This document shows positions 44,142-53,517 of a stretch of DNA of 64,000 nt, in pieces. Below the pieces are notes generated by a model. The model saw nothing but the letters and a program-made list of their open reading frames with translations. It was not told where the DNA came from and did no database searches. This DNA is from an uncultured Bacteroidales bacterium (GTDB taxonomy: Bacteria; Bacteroidota; Bacteroidia; Bacteroidales; CAIWKO01): positions 124,001 through 188,000 of the forward strand of contig CAIWKO010000010.1 in assembly GCA_903913285.1 (NCBI GenBank), given 5' to 3'. The position numbers and the translations under genes were made by a program. The first letter of the stretch is position 1. Every line of letters begins with the position of its first letter.

Positions 44142-45070
44142 GGCTGTATCAAGATGTTAACGTTCACATAACCTGTATCCATACCCTCAACATGTTCGAC
44201 ATAAAACAAACCGTATTTATTATGAGTGGTTTTAAACGAATAAATATCTCCATCAACCAAATTTTTGGCTTTGCGCTTGGCATTGATATCGGAATACGAC
44301 ACCAAGAGCAAACTATCGTTACTTGCTTTATTAAAATCGGCCTGTGAGAGTGTAGTTTTATAATATCGGGTTTCGTTCTTTACGGACCAATTCAACGGGC
44401 TGGTTGTTCCGGTATAAATCGTAGTCCCGATATTTGCATTAGGTGATGCAATGGTATTGGCTTCGCCGCTAACCCCATCGTAATAATAGAGCATCTCAAT
44501 AGTATCCTGAATTAAGTATGCAGCATCCTGAAAAAAAGCTATTCCTGAATTCAAACTTAAAAAACTCCCGTACAAAGTTGAGGCTTGTGCCCCCATTGTA
44601 GCGTTGATGTGTTTAATATTTCCAAATGTAGAATTGGGATCTTTGGTTAAAGTGAATGAAACAGAAGCGTTTCCTCCGTTTTTATCGATGGCCATAAATG
44701 TCCAGGTTTCCTTATCGTAAATTCCTTTTGTAAGGATCTTCGAAATATTGATGGCTTCGTTATTGACCCCTGTATCAAAATAATCTGTAACTATTCCATC
44801 GTGTTCGTTCCTGATAACGATATTCGTGATGTTAGCGTCACCGCCGAAATTTGCATATAATCTTACCTTGAAATTATCACCGATTCCCATCACCGAATCC
44901 TTGTGAACATATCCTGAATCAGAAGATAAAGATATATAAGGTGAATTAATAATGTTCTTTTTACATCCCTGAAAACCAAACAAAGCAAATGAACACAATA
45001 ACAGAACCCTTACTAAGGTTATGCATAAGCTTTCATAACGTTGAACAAAACTTTGTAAATGGATATTCAT
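44138..45070 (-). CDS. Lipoprotein in the TonB-receptor operon
   Basis: 310 residues. The signal peptide (hydrophobic SLCITLVRVLLLCSFALFGF) ends in a lipobox, FQGC. No enzymatic domain is recognised; the mature part is rich in beta strands with two FnIII- or Ig-like stretches. Probably an outer-membrane-associated ligand-binding partner for the receptor whose gene it overlaps by 4 bases (inference). It follows the small membrane protein gene by 16 bases. Confidence 0.7.
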   Translation of the reverse strand: MNIHLQSFVQRYESLCITLVRVLLLCSFALFGFQGCKKNIINSPYISLSSDSGYVHKDSVMGIGDNFKVRLYANFGGDANITNIVIRNEHDGIVTDYFDTGVNNEAINISKILTKGIYDKETWTFMAIDKNGGNASVSFTLTKDPNSTFGNIKHINATMGAQASTLYGSFLSLNSGIAFFQDAAYLIQDTIEMLYYYDGVSGEANTIASPNANIGTTIYTGTTSPLNWSVKNETRYYKTTLSQADFNKASNDSLLLVSYSDINAKRKAKNLVDGDIYSFKTTHNKYGLFYVEHVEGMDTGYVNVNILIQP

Positions 45071-45086
45071 AACGAACAGAAAGAAA

Positions 45087-45644
45087 TCAGTTTTTCTTTT
45101 TTATCAGAGAGAAGGCGCCCAGTGCAATCATTCCGCCAATTGCACCAAAAACAAAATGCATGATTATCGGGTATACAAACCCACCGATAAACGAACCGTA
45201 AAAGAAACCGGTTGCTAGGGTAATTATCATTCTGATGAGCGGGATGGTGAAATAGGCAACACCAGAAAGCAATGCTACGAAAATAATATTATGATTCTTT
45301 GACCTGAAAAGACTGTAAAAAACATCGAGCAATAAACCCGGCAGCATATACATAACAGGCATGAAAGGATCTTTGAATCCCAAAGGCATCACCAACATAA
45401 AAGCCGCTCCGATGCTTGAAAGACTTGCTGCATATTTTCTTTGAGAAAATAATCTGCCAGAAAATAACATGGCCATGAACACTACGCCCCAATGTCCAGG
45501 AAGATGAAGGGGAACACGGAATTTAGCATGAAGCAAAACACCCACAGCTCCGATACTCATCAGTGCAATGATCTCTAATATACTGAGAGTTAGTTTAGTT
45601 GGATATGTTCTTGATAAGCTCTTTTGAGATAACTCTGTATTCAT
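45087..45644 (-). CDS. Small polytopic membrane protein, ECF S-component-like
   Basis: About 185 residues from the ATG at 45644 (MNTELSQKSL). It has about six hydrophobic segments and a short N-terminal cytoplasmic tail. Size, topology and Gly/Ala/Met-rich helices (GFKDPFMPVMYMLPGLLLDV; FVYPIIMHFVFGAIGGMIAL) resemble substrate-binding (S) components of ECF transporters, but family assignment is tentative. It overlaps the DDTD-motif gene by about 50 bases; a shorter start would remove the first membrane segment. Confidence 0.6.
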   Translation of the reverse strand: MNTELSQKSLSRTYPTKLTLSILEIIALMSIGAVGVLLHAKFRVPLHLPGHWGVVFMAMLFSGRLFSQRKYAASLSSIGAAFMLVMPLGFKDPFMPVMYMLPGLLLDVFYSLFRSKNHNIIFVALLSGVAYFTIPLIRMIITLATGFFYGSFIGGFVYPIIMHFVFGAIGGMIALGAFSLIKKKN

Positions 45645-46332
45645 ATTCTTCGTTATTAACTGGTTCAACATATAGAACGGCTTTTGAATTTTTCAGCACT
45701 GGTCTCCACCATTCCGTAAGCAAAATCTTTTCAAAATTAAAGAAATTTTGGTAATCCAAAGTTTTAATTTCTTCAACACCCGTATTCTTTAATATTTCTT
45801 CAGCAGTGTAGTTTCCAAATATTTCGCGCATGCCTTTTGTCAGCAAAAACCGACCATCATTTCCTGCGGCACGCAATCCGACAGCAGCCAATGAACCGAT
45901 GATCCCCTGACGTGTTCCGGTATAACCTTCTAAAAATATACCAAATTTTGCGGCAAGGTCCCATGCCATTTGCATGGTCAGCACTTCGCTTTTTGCACTT
46001 ACTGAATATCGTATCAACTCTTCATTCACTTTATCCTGAGGGCAAACACATAATCCTGCATCCGAACCATCGGCAGCATTTTTAATAAGATAAGCAGCAG
46101 ATAGTTCAATGATCTGTTGGTATTTATCCATTGAAGATTCCAAAGAAATACAAGCTGAACTATTATGCGAGGTGTATGGAATCTGTTCGTTAAAGAACAA
46201 TTGATGGCGCGTAACTCCAATTATCTGTCCGCAATGATTCATTTGTAATAATGCTGCCAGTTCGCGGGCACGAAAACCGGTACCCTTGCTTTCAAGATTA
46301 TCGGTATCATCAATGGCAATAAAGATCTTCAT
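45595..46332 (-). CDS. DDTD-motif protein related to TiaS-type kinase domains
   Basis: 245 residues, soluble. It begins MKIFIAIDDTDNLESKGTGFRARELA: the DDTDNLESKGTG element matches the N-terminal catalytic domain of archaeal TiaS (tRNA-Ile agmatinylcytidine synthase). GYTGTRQGIIGSLAAVGLRAAG (about 155-176) is the other conserved block. The zinc-ribbon and OB parts of TiaS are absent, and this is a bacterium, so tRNA modification is unlikely; the function is unknown. Directly downstream of the ModE-like regulator (1 base apart). Confidence 0.7.
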   Translation of the reverse strand: MKIFIAIDDTDNLESKGTGFRARELAALLQMNHCGQIIGVTRHQLFFNEQIPYTSHNSSACISLESSMDKYQQIIELSAAYLIKNAADGSDAGLCVCPQDKVNEELIRYSVSAKSEVLTMQMAWDLAAKFGIFLEGYTGTRQGIIGSLAAVGLRAAGNDGRFLLTKGMREIFGNYTAEEILKNTGVEEIKTLDYQNFFNFEKILLTEWWRPVLKNSKAVLYVEPVNNEEYEYRVISKELIKNISN

Positions 46333-46710
46333 TTAATCTTTTAGTCTTTTTTTAAATTTCCTGATTATCAAATCCACTGCATCCTGAAACTCAGCACGGA
46401 ATTCGATATAGTTTTGAATGAGTTTGTTGCCATCTTCAGTAAGATATGTAACTCCCCCGGCTTTTCCGCCCCTGTGTTTTTCAATGATATTAAAGCCAAG
46501 AATTTCTTCTATCTTTTTCAGATCGCCCCATGCTTTGCGGTAACTAATTTCCATGATATCAGAACCCGCTTTTAAGGAACCATGCTTTTGAATGGCGATA
46601 AGTAATTGCCATTTATCATCATCGATGATGGCATCGCCAGTTTCGGAAGACATCCACAATTTATAATTGATACGAATGTTGGAATACTTAGTGTATTTTT
46701 TTTCTTCCAT
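46333..46710 (-). CDS. ModE-type winged helix-turn-helix regulator, DNA-binding domain only
   Basis: 125 residues. KLWMSSETGDAIIDDDKW (about 18-35), ISYRKAWGDLKKIEEIL (about 65-81, the recognition helix) and KAGGVTYLTEDGNKLIQNY (about 91-109) match the LysR-like N-terminal domain of ModE. The C-terminal molybdate-binding (TOBE/MOP) domains are missing, so any metal sensing would need another protein. It heads a run of genes with a TonB receptor and probably controls them (inference). Confidence 0.8.
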   Translation of the reverse strand: MEEKKYTKYSNIRINYKLWMSSETGDAIIDDDKWQLLIAIQKHGSLKAGSDIMEISYRKAWGDLKKIEEILGFNIIEKHRGGKAGGVTYLTEDGNKLIQNYIEFRAEFQDAVDLIIRKFKKRLKD

Positions 46711-46741
46711 ACGTTAGGAATTAAGGTTCATATCAGTGTGC

Positions 46742-46768
46742 AAAAAAATTCATCTGATAACAGATGGA
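46742..46768 (-). terminator. Terminator of lpxD
   Basis: On the minus strand CATCTG, loop TTAT, CAGATG (46766-46751), then AA and seven T residues (46748-46742), ten bases after the lpxD stop. Confidence 0.6.
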
Positions 46769-46775
46769 TCAATTA

Positions 46776-47696
46776 TTAGTTATGCTCTTCACCAAGTTTG
46801 CGGAGAGCAATAATTTCGCGCCATTTTTGACGTGCTTCAATAGCAGGAATACCGAAATACACTTTTCCGCCGGGAAGCGATTTATCTGTTCCTGATGTTG
46901 CGAGCAATACAGCTCCTTTACCGATCACAACATCTTTATTGATAATAACTTTTGCCCATATCAATACTTCATCTTCGATAACCGTGACTCCGGCAATTGC
47001 AGAATGCGAACCGATCAGGCAGTTTTTACCCACACGCGTATCGTGGCCAATCTGAACAAAGTTATCCATTTTGGTACCTTTCCCTATTATGGTATCGCCA
47101 GAAACACCTTTGTCGATGGCACAGAGCGCACCAATTTCAACATTATCTTCAATTATGGTACGTCCGCATGATTCCATTTTATCATAACCATCGGGACGAC
47201 GTTTGAAATAAAATGCATCACCCCCGATAACCGTATTCGACTGAATGATCACATTATCGCCGATTATGGAATGATCGTAAATACTTACATTTGAATGAAT
47301 GATACAGTTTTTCCCGATCTTAACATGGTTGCCCACAAATGCACCGGGTTGTATCATAGTGCCTTCGCCAATTTCTGCAGTATCGCTTATAAATTTTGTT
47401 GCCGGTTCAAATTTGCGGAAACGGGTAACTATTTTAACGTAATCGCGAAACGGATCGTCGGAGATAATAAGAGCTTTCCCCTGAGGTGGTTCAACGTCTT
47501 TATTAATAATGATGGTTGTAGCTTTTGAATTGAGGGCTTTATCGTAATATTTATGAAAATCAACAAAGGTGATATCACCGGGTTCCACAACATGTATTTC
47601 GTTGATGCCGGTTATTTCGTGCGTGTCACTTCCGATATATTTTCCGTTGACAAATTCAGCGATTTCTTTTAACGTATAGGTACGATCAAATTTCAT
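46776..47696 (-). CDS. lpxD: LpxD-like UDP-3-O-acylglucosamine N-acyltransferase
   Basis: Acyl transfer in lipid A synthesis. 306 residues. An N-terminal uridine-binding domain (about 1-95) is followed by a left-handed beta-helix of hexapeptide repeats (about 105-260, for example AEIGEGTMIQPGAFVGNHVKIG). NFVQIGHDTRVG (about 220-231) has the His corresponding to the catalytic one. Bacteroidota often have two LpxD homologues; this one, beside efp, may be the second, diverged copy with its shorter C-terminus. It follows efp by 24 bases. Confidence 0.85.
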   Translation of the reverse strand: MKFDRTYTLKEIAEFVNGKYIGSDTHEITGINEIHVVEPGDITFVDFHKYYDKALNSKATTIIINKDVEPPQGKALIISDDPFRDYVKIVTRFRKFEPATKFISDTAEIGEGTMIQPGAFVGNHVKIGKNCIIHSNVSIYDHSIIGDNVIIQSNTVIGGDAFYFKRRPDGYDKMESCGRTIIEDNVEIGALCAIDKGVSGDTIIGKGTKMDNFVQIGHDTRVGKNCLIGSHSAIAGVTVIEDEVLIWAKVIINKDVVIGKGAVLLATSGTDKSLPGGKVYFGIPAIEARQKWREIIALRKLGEEHN

Positions 47697-47720
47697 AATA
47701 GTAAAAGTAAAAAAGTAAAA

Positions 47721-48287
47721 TCATCCTTTAACCCGTTCGTAGTATGAGTGGCTGCGGGTATCCACTCTGATCTTCTCGCCAACCTTAATAAACAAAGGAA
47801 CATCCACATTGGCACCTGTTTCAACGGTAGCGTGTTTCAGAGTGTTCGTAGCAGTATCACCTTTCAGTCCCGGTTCGGTATAGGTAACTTCCAATTCAAT
47901 AAAAGCCGGCAACTCGCACGAAAGCGGGCGTTCGGTATCGGCATGAAACATAATTTCAACATTCTGACCTTCCTTCATCAGATCATAAGATTCGATCAAT
48001 TCCTGCATAATAGAAACCTGTTCGAATGTTTCGATGTGCATAAAATTATAACCGTTATCGTCTTTGTAGAGATACTGATAGGGACGACGTTCAACACGCG
48101 TTATATCGATCTTGACCCCCGAATTAAAAGTATTGGAAATTACCTTGCCAGTAGTCAAACTTTTTAATTTGGTACGAATAAAAGCGCCGCCTTTACCGGG
48201 TTTCACATGTTGAAAATCAACAATAACAAACAAATCGTTGTTAAACTCGATACACAATCCATTCCTTATATCTGCAGTAGTAGCCAT
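47721..48287 (-). CDS. efp: Translation elongation factor P
   Basis: Relieves ribosome stalling at polyproline stretches. 188 residues, full length with three beta-barrel domains: the N-terminal KOW-like domain with the loop [15 protein letters not shown] (about 28-42; the tip Lys is the usual site of modification), an OB domain (about 65-125) and a C-terminal OB domain with [19 protein letters not shown] (about 138-156) and the final [11 protein letters not shown]. Its gene precedes lpxD, a common arrangement in this phylum. Two CAAAnnTA boxes at 48319 and 48329 may be -7 promoter elements on the minus strand. Confidence 0.97.
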   Translation of the reverse strand: MATTADIRNGLCIEFNNDLFVIVDFQHVKPGKGGAFIRTKLKSLTTGKVISNTFNSGVKIDITRVERRPYQYLYKDDNGYNFMHIETFEQVSIMQELIESYDLMKEGQNVEIMFHADTERPLSCELPAFIELEVTYTEPGLKGDTATNTLKHATVETGANVDVPLFIKVGEKIRVDTRSHSYYERVKG

Positions 48288-48528
48288 AAAATAATATTAG
48301 TCACTCAAAAAATTTGTGCAAAAATAATCAAATTTAAATTACAAAGACTTTTGGGCAGGAATTTATAAGATATAAAACTTTTAGAATCTTATTAAGCCGA
48401 ATTTGCGCATGCTCTTATCCCGAAAAATTAATTCTAAATAGTTATCAACACCCCTCGAACCAAGCTGATTTTTTCTGTACTTTTACAGCTGCAAAAACGC
48501 ATTCCAAAACCCTTGTCAGTCAACCATT

Positions 48529-51500
48529 ATGAGCAATTTTACTCATTTACACGTACATACTCAATATTCTATTCTCGACGGCGCATCCGATATTAAAAAA
48601 CTGATCGCCAAAGTGAAATTATGCGGTATGACGTCTATCGCTATTACCGATCACGGGAATATGTTCGGGGTGAAGGAATTTCATAATGAAACGCGCAAAC
48701 ATGGCATCAAACCACTGATAGGCTGCGAAATGTATGTGGCTTCGAAAAGCCGTTTTGATAAAGCCGAGTCGGAAGACCGTTCGGGATACCATTTGATATT
48801 GATCGCCAAGAACGAAACCGGGTATAAGAATCTTTGCAGACTCGTGAGCCTTGCCTGGAAAGAAGGTTTTTACTACAAACCGCGCATCGATTGGGAACTG
48901 TTGCGAAAACATCATGAAGGACTGATAGCTTCTACTGCTTGTTTGGCCGGTGAAATACCTGCAGCGATCCAAAACAACGAAACAGATAAGGCCGTTGAGA
49001 AGATACAGGACTTTTTGGAACTTTTCGGCGATGACTTTTACCTGGAACTGATGCGGCACAAAACCGACGACCCGAAAATTGATGCTGATGTGTATGTTCA
49101 TCAGGAAAAAGTGAATCAGGCTCTGATAGGTTTCTCTGCTAAACTTGGCATTAAACTCATCGCCACCAACGATGTCCATTTTATTGAAGCTACCGATGCC
49201 GAAGCCCACGACCGTTTGCTGTGTATTAACACCGGCAAACTTGTTCAGGATATTGGCCGGATGAAATATACCACCAAAGAGTTTTTAAAGACACCGGAAG
49301 AAATGGCAGAGTTGTTTGCCGATGTGCCCGAAGCCCTCGAAAACACGAACGAAATTGCTGATAAGGTGGAAGAATTCGATCTGAACAAAAAACCCATACT
49401 ACCAAATTTTCCGTTGCCCGAAGGTTTTACCGACTCCAATAAATATCTCGAACACCTCACTAATGAAGGCGCCAAAAAACGCTATCCCGATATCACCGAC
49501 GAGATCAAAGAACGCATTGATTTCGAACTCTCGGTAATTAAAAAGATGGGGTTCCCGGGTTATTTTCTTATTGTATATGATTTTATCAAAGCAGCCCGCG
49601 ATATGGGTGTTTGGGTTGGACCGGGACGTGGTTCGGCTGCCGGTTCGGTAGTTGCATATTGTTTGCGCATCACCGATCTGGATCCTTTGAAATATGGTTT
49701 GCTGTTCGAACGTTTTTTGAATCCCGACCGTATTTCGATGCCCGATATGGATATTGACTTTGATGAAGACGGACGCGATAAGGTGATCAAATATGTGGTG
49801 GAAAAATACGGACAGGAACGCGTTGCACAAATTGTTACGTTCGGAACCATGGCGATGAAAATGGCCATTCGTGATGTGGCCCGTGTTGAAAATCTTCCGC
49901 TTCATGATGCCGACCGTTTGTCGAAACTGGTTCCCATGAGAGCAAAGAATCTGAAGGAAGCCATTGAGATGGTTCCCGAATTAAAAGATGCAAAAAACTC
50001 TCTGAACCCCTTGGTTTCGCAAACCATAAAATATGCCGAAGAACTGGAAGGTTCTATTCGCCACACAGGAACTCATGCCTGCGGTATCATCATCGGGAGA
50101 GACGACCTGATAGACCACATCCCCTTATGCATGCTGAAAGACTCGGACCTGCAGGTTACCCAGTTCGAAGGTTCACATGTTGAATCGGTAGGTTTGCTGA
50201 AAATGGATTTCCTGGGTTTGAAAACCCTTTCTATCATTAAAGACGCTATTGAAAATATCAAGTTCTCGAAAGGTATCGAAATTGATCTGGATACCATTCC
50301 GCTCGACGATACCGAAACCTACGAACTGTTCAGCAAAGGAAACACTACTGCTATTTTTCAGTTCGAGTCGGACGGAATGAAAAAACATTTGCGCGAACTA
50401 AAACCCAACCGTTTCGAGGATCTGATAGCCATGAACGCCTTGTACCGTCCGGGACCCATGGAATATATCCCCAGCTTTATACGCCGTAAACACGGAAAAG
50501 AAAAGATAACTTACGACCATCCCTCGATGGAGGAAAAACTGAAAGACACCTATGGGATCACGGTCTATCAGGAACATGTTATGCAGCTTTCGGTGATCAT
50601 GGCAGGGTTCACACGCGGTGAAGCCGACTCGTTGAGAAAAGCCATGGGAAAGAAGAACCGCGAATTGATGCACAAGCTGAAAGAAAAATTTATTACGGGA
50701 TGCCTTGCAAACGAAATTACGGAAGCCGTCGCCAAAAAGGTTTGGTCCGACTGGGAATCGTTTGCCGAATATGCTTTCAACAAATCGCACGCGGCCTGTT
50801 ATGCCATCACGGCTTACCGGATGGCTTACCTGAAAGCGCATTACCAGAACGAATTCATGGCTGCCGTGTTGAGCCGCAACTTCTCCGATATTGATGAGAT
50901 CACCTTTTTGATAGATGAGTGTAAAAAACTCAACATACCGGTTTTGGGACCCGACATCAACGAAAGTCAGGTACGGTTCACGGTGAATGCCAAAGGCGAG
51001 ATACGCTTCGGAATGATAGCTATTAAAGGTCTGGGGAATGCTGCTGTTGATTCTGTTATTTCGGAACGCGACAAGAACGGCAACTACAAGAACATTTTCG
51101 ATTTTCTGAACCGCGTTAACCTGCGCACCTCGAACAAAAAAAGCATCGAAGCTCTTGCCATGGCCGGCGCTTTCGAAAGCATGGGCATACACCGGGCACA
51201 GTTCTTTTATAAACTGCCCAACGAAGAGATTACCTTTCTGGAAAAACTGATACGACACATCGGCCTGGTGCAAAGCAAACAAAATGCCATGCAGCAATCT
51301 TTGTTCGGCGAAACCGACGAGATGACTGTTTCCGATCCCGAACTGCCCGTTTGCGAACCCTGGAGCAAAATAGAACAACTCAACCACGAAAAGGCCGTTA
51401 TCGGGTTTTACATGTCGGGACATCCGCTTGACGACTATAAAGCCGAACTCACGAATTTCGGAAACTTTACACTCGACAAAACCGATAATCTGAAACAATT

Positions 51501-52035
51501 TGCCGGTCACGACATCCGCTTCGGAGGCATGATCACTTCGGCCGGACACAAGATAAACAAGAACAACAAACCTTTCGGATATTTCGAAATTGAAGATTAT
51601 GTGGGCTCGGTACGTTTGAATCTCTGGTCGGAGAACTACGATAAATTCAAACATCTGATGGAGATCGGGAAATGCATCTTTATTTCGGGAAAGATAGAAC
51701 GTAGGTTTTGGGATAAAGAAAAAGAGAACGACCCCAACGCGGTGATAGAATACGAGATCAGGATCAACAACATCGAACCGCTCTACGACCTGATGGAACG
51801 CAGAGCCAAAAGCATCACACTATTGCTGCCGCTCGACCGTATCAATACGGATACCGTTAGCCGGCTCGACAGTATGATACGCAAAAACCCCGGTAAAGCA
51901 GATCTGAAACTGAGGGTGTTCGATATGGAAGACGATTATACCATCGACATGAATTTGCGACGCAATAAAATAAGCTGCGAAGGATTTTTGAAAGAAATCG
52001 AAAGCCTGGAGGGGGTGAAGTTCAGGATTAATTAG
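48529..52035 (+). CDS. dnaE: DNA polymerase III alpha subunit
   Basis: Replicative polymerase. 1168 residues. N-terminal PHP domain (HLHVHTQYSILDG, residues 7-19; TDHGNMFG); polymerase palm with the catalytic aspartates in PDMDIDFDEDGRDKV (about 404-418); HACGIIIG, TAIFQFES and NALYRPGPMEYIPSF (about 633-647); YQEHVMQL in the fingers; and an OB-fold near 995-1075. It lacks the longer C-terminal tail of E. coli DnaE. Divergent from efp. TACTTTTA upstream is a near match to the -7 promoter box. Full length, single-copy in the window. Confidence 0.98.
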   Translation: MSNFTHLHVHTQYSILDGASDIKKLIAKVKLCGMTSIAITDHGNMFGVKEFHNETRKHGIKPLIGCEMYVASKSRFDKAESEDRSGYHLILIAKNETGYKNLCRLVSLAWKEGFYYKPRIDWELLRKHHEGLIASTACLAGEIPAAIQNNETDKAVEKIQDFLELFGDDFYLELMRHKTDDPKIDADVYVHQEKVNQALIGFSAKLGIKLIATNDVHFIEATDAEAHDRLLCINTGKLVQDIGRMKYTTKEFLKTPEEMAELFADVPEALENTNEIADKVEEFDLNKKPILPNFPLPEGFTDSNKYLEHLTNEGAKKRYPDITDEIKERIDFELSVIKKMGFPGYFLIVYDFIKAARDMGVWVGPGRGSAAGSVVAYCLRITDLDPLKYGLLFERFLNPDRISMPDMDIDFDEDGRDKVIKYVVEKYGQERVAQIVTFGTMAMKMAIRDVARVENLPLHDADRLSKLVPMRAKNLKEAIEMVPELKDAKNSLNPLVSQTIKYAEELEGSIRHTGTHACGIIIGRDDLIDHIPLCMLKDSDLQVTQFEGSHVESVGLLKMDFLGLKTLSIIKDAIENIKFSKGIEIDLDTIPLDDTETYELFSKGNTTAIFQFESDGMKKHLRELKPNRFEDLIAMNALYRPGPMEYIPSFIRRKHGKEKITYDHPSMEEKLKDTYGITVYQEHVMQLSVIMAGFTRGEADSLRKAMGKKNRELMHKLKEKFITGCLANEITEAVAKKVWSDWESFAEYAFNKSHAACYAITAYRMAYLKAHYQNEFMAAVLSRNFSDIDEITFLIDECKKLNIPVLGPDINESQVRFTVNAKGEIRFGMIAIKGLGNAAVDSVISERDKNGNYKNIFDFLNRVNLRTSNKKSIEALAMAGAFESMGIHRAQFFYKLPNEEITFLEKLIRHIGLVQSKQNAMQQSLFGETDEMTVSDPELPVCEPWSKIEQLNHEKAVIGFYMSGHPLDDYKAELTNFGNFTLDKTDNLKQFAGHDIRFGGMITSAGHKINKNNKPFGYFEIEDYVGSVRLNLWSENYDKFKHLMEIGKCIFISGKIERRFWDKEKENDPNAVIEYEIRINNIEPLYDLMERRAKSITLLLPLDRINTDTVSRLDSMIRKNPGKADLKLRVFDMEDDYTIDMNLRRNKISCEGFLKEIESLEGVKFRIN

Positions 52036-52080
52036 TTGAAAGTTTAAAGTTCAAAGTTGAAAGTTCAAAGTTTAAAGAAC
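52034..52080. repeat. Short tandem run of gttgaaagttyaaa-type units
   Basis: Units of about nine or ten bases (gttgaaa, gtttaaa, gttcaaa) repeat five times just after the dnaE stop. Simple-sequence repeat with no gene. Confidence 0.6.
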
Positions 52081-52117
52081 AATGGGCTGTGAATAATTAA
52101 AAATAAAATAATCCTGA

Positions 52118-52144
52118 TTTGCTTTGCAGAATTATTTAAATTTG
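52118..52144 (+). promoter_or_regulatory. Candidate promoter of the thioredoxin gene
   Basis: TAAATTTG at 52137-52144 fits the -7 box; the nearest TTTG is at 52118-52121, only 15 bases upstream (18-20 expected), so the -33 part is weak. Confidence 0.4.
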
Positions 52145-52175
52145 TAGTTGAGTATAAACATTAAAATAAAACAAT

Positions 52176-52493
52176 ATGGCACTAGATGTAAACGACGGAA
52201 ATTATGCAGAATTGGTTGAAAAATCAGATAAAATAGTAATGCTCGACTTTTGGGCAGAATGGTGCGGACCCTGCAGAATGCTCACTCCTATCGTGGAAGA
52301 AATGACTCACGAATTCGAAGGCAAAGCAGTGATAGGCAAAGTAAATGTTGACGACAGTCCCGGTATTACATCCAAACACGGCATACGCAACATACCAACC
52401 ATATTGTTCATCAAAAACGGAACGGTGGTCGACAAAGTGGTTGGTGCCACACCCAAAGCAGGTTTGGTTGCCAAACTCAATGGCCTGCTGTAA
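52176..52493 (+). CDS. trxA: Thioredoxin
   Basis: Cytoplasmic disulfide reductase. 105 residues, full length. The active site WAEWCGPCRM (residues 27-36), a cis-Pro in RNIPTILFIKNG (about 71-82) and the final KLNGLL are typical. It precedes the DUF58 gene by 21 bases. Confidence 0.97.
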   Translation: MALDVNDGNYAELVEKSDKIVMLDFWAEWCGPCRMLTPIVEEMTHEFEGKAVIGKVNVDDSPGITSKHGIRNIPTILFIKNGTVVDKVVGATPKAGLVAKLNGLL

Positions 52494-52514
52494 GCACAGC
52501 AAGCACACGATTTC

Positions 52515-53450
52515 ATGACCGATACTATTGATCAAAAGCTGATACAGCCTTTTGGCAATCTCGAACTTATTGCCAAACAAGTGGTGGAAGGTTTTATCAC
52601 GGGTTTGCATAAAAGTCCGTTTCACGGCTTTTCGGTCGAATTTTCGGAACACAGGCAATACAATACAGGCGAATCGACACGACATGTCGACTGGAAACTA
52701 TATGGCCGCACCGATAAGCTGTTCGTAAAACGCTTTGAGGAAGAAACCAACCTGCGCTGCCAGATCATTATCGACAATTCGTCGTCGATGTATTATCCGG
52801 TGAACAAACTGCTGGATATTGAACATCCCAACAAGATCACCTTTTCGGTTTATGCCGCCGCTTCGCTCATCTATCTGTTGCGGCAGCAACGCGACGCCGT
52901 GGGCCTGAACATCTTTTCGGACACCATCGAACTGCAAACCCCTGCCCGCTCCAACTCGTCGCATCAAAAAATGCTTTACTATCATCTCGAAAAGATGCTA
53001 GCCGCATACGACGAATCGGCACCCAAAAAAACTTCTGCGGCAGAAGCCCTGCACCTGATAGCCGAAAATATTCACAAACGCTCGCTGGTGGTTATTTTCA
53101 GCGATATGATGGAAAGCAACGCCAACACCGACGAACTTTTTTCGGCTTTGCAGCATCTGAAATACAACAAACACGAGGTGATACTTTTTCATGTTTCGGA
53201 CAAAGGCAAAGAACTCGATTTTAATTTCGAGAACCGCCCCTATAAGTTCGTGGATATGGAAAACGGGCAGGAAATAAAACTCAACCCCACGCAGGTGAAA
53301 GAAGCCTACACGGAAGCCGTTCAGAAATTCCACAATCAACTGAAACTACGCTGCGGACAATACCACATCGACCTGATAGAAGCCGATATCAACGAAGGTT
53401 TTTATCAGGTGCTGCTGGCGTATCTTATTAAGAGAGAGAAAATGATGTAG
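52515..53450 (+). CDS. DUF58-domain protein
   Basis: 311 residues, soluble. The core motif ESTRHVDWKLYGRTDKLFVKRF (about 52-73) followed by EETNLRCQIIIDNSSSMYYP (about 74-93) is the DUF58/VWA-like signature; DNSSSM is a MIDAS-type metal site (D-x-S-x-S). DUF58 proteins usually work with MoxR AAA+ ATPases in envelope or stress functions, but no MoxR gene is present here. Coupled to thioredoxin in position. Confidence 0.85.
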   Translation: MTDTIDQKLIQPFGNLELIAKQVVEGFITGLHKSPFHGFSVEFSEHRQYNTGESTRHVDWKLYGRTDKLFVKRFEEETNLRCQIIIDNSSSMYYPVNKLLDIEHPNKITFSVYAAASLIYLLRQQRDAVGLNIFSDTIELQTPARSNSSHQKMLYYHLEKMLAAYDESAPKKTSAAEALHLIAENIHKRSLVVIFSDMMESNANTDELFSALQHLKYNKHEVILFHVSDKGKELDFNFENRPYKFVDMENGQEIKLNPTQVKEAYTEAVQKFHNQLKLRCGQYHIDLIEADINEGFYQVLLAYLIKREKMM

Positions 53451-53517
53451 GGAGGAAGAATCCAGAATTCAGAAGTAAGAATTCAGAATGGGTTTGTTAA
53501 GTTTTTTCGTTACCGCA

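Noticed and set aside
50398..51654. 418-codon minus-strand frame opposite dnaE
   Set aside because: Antisense to the polymerase core; no motifs or starts in keeping with a gene.
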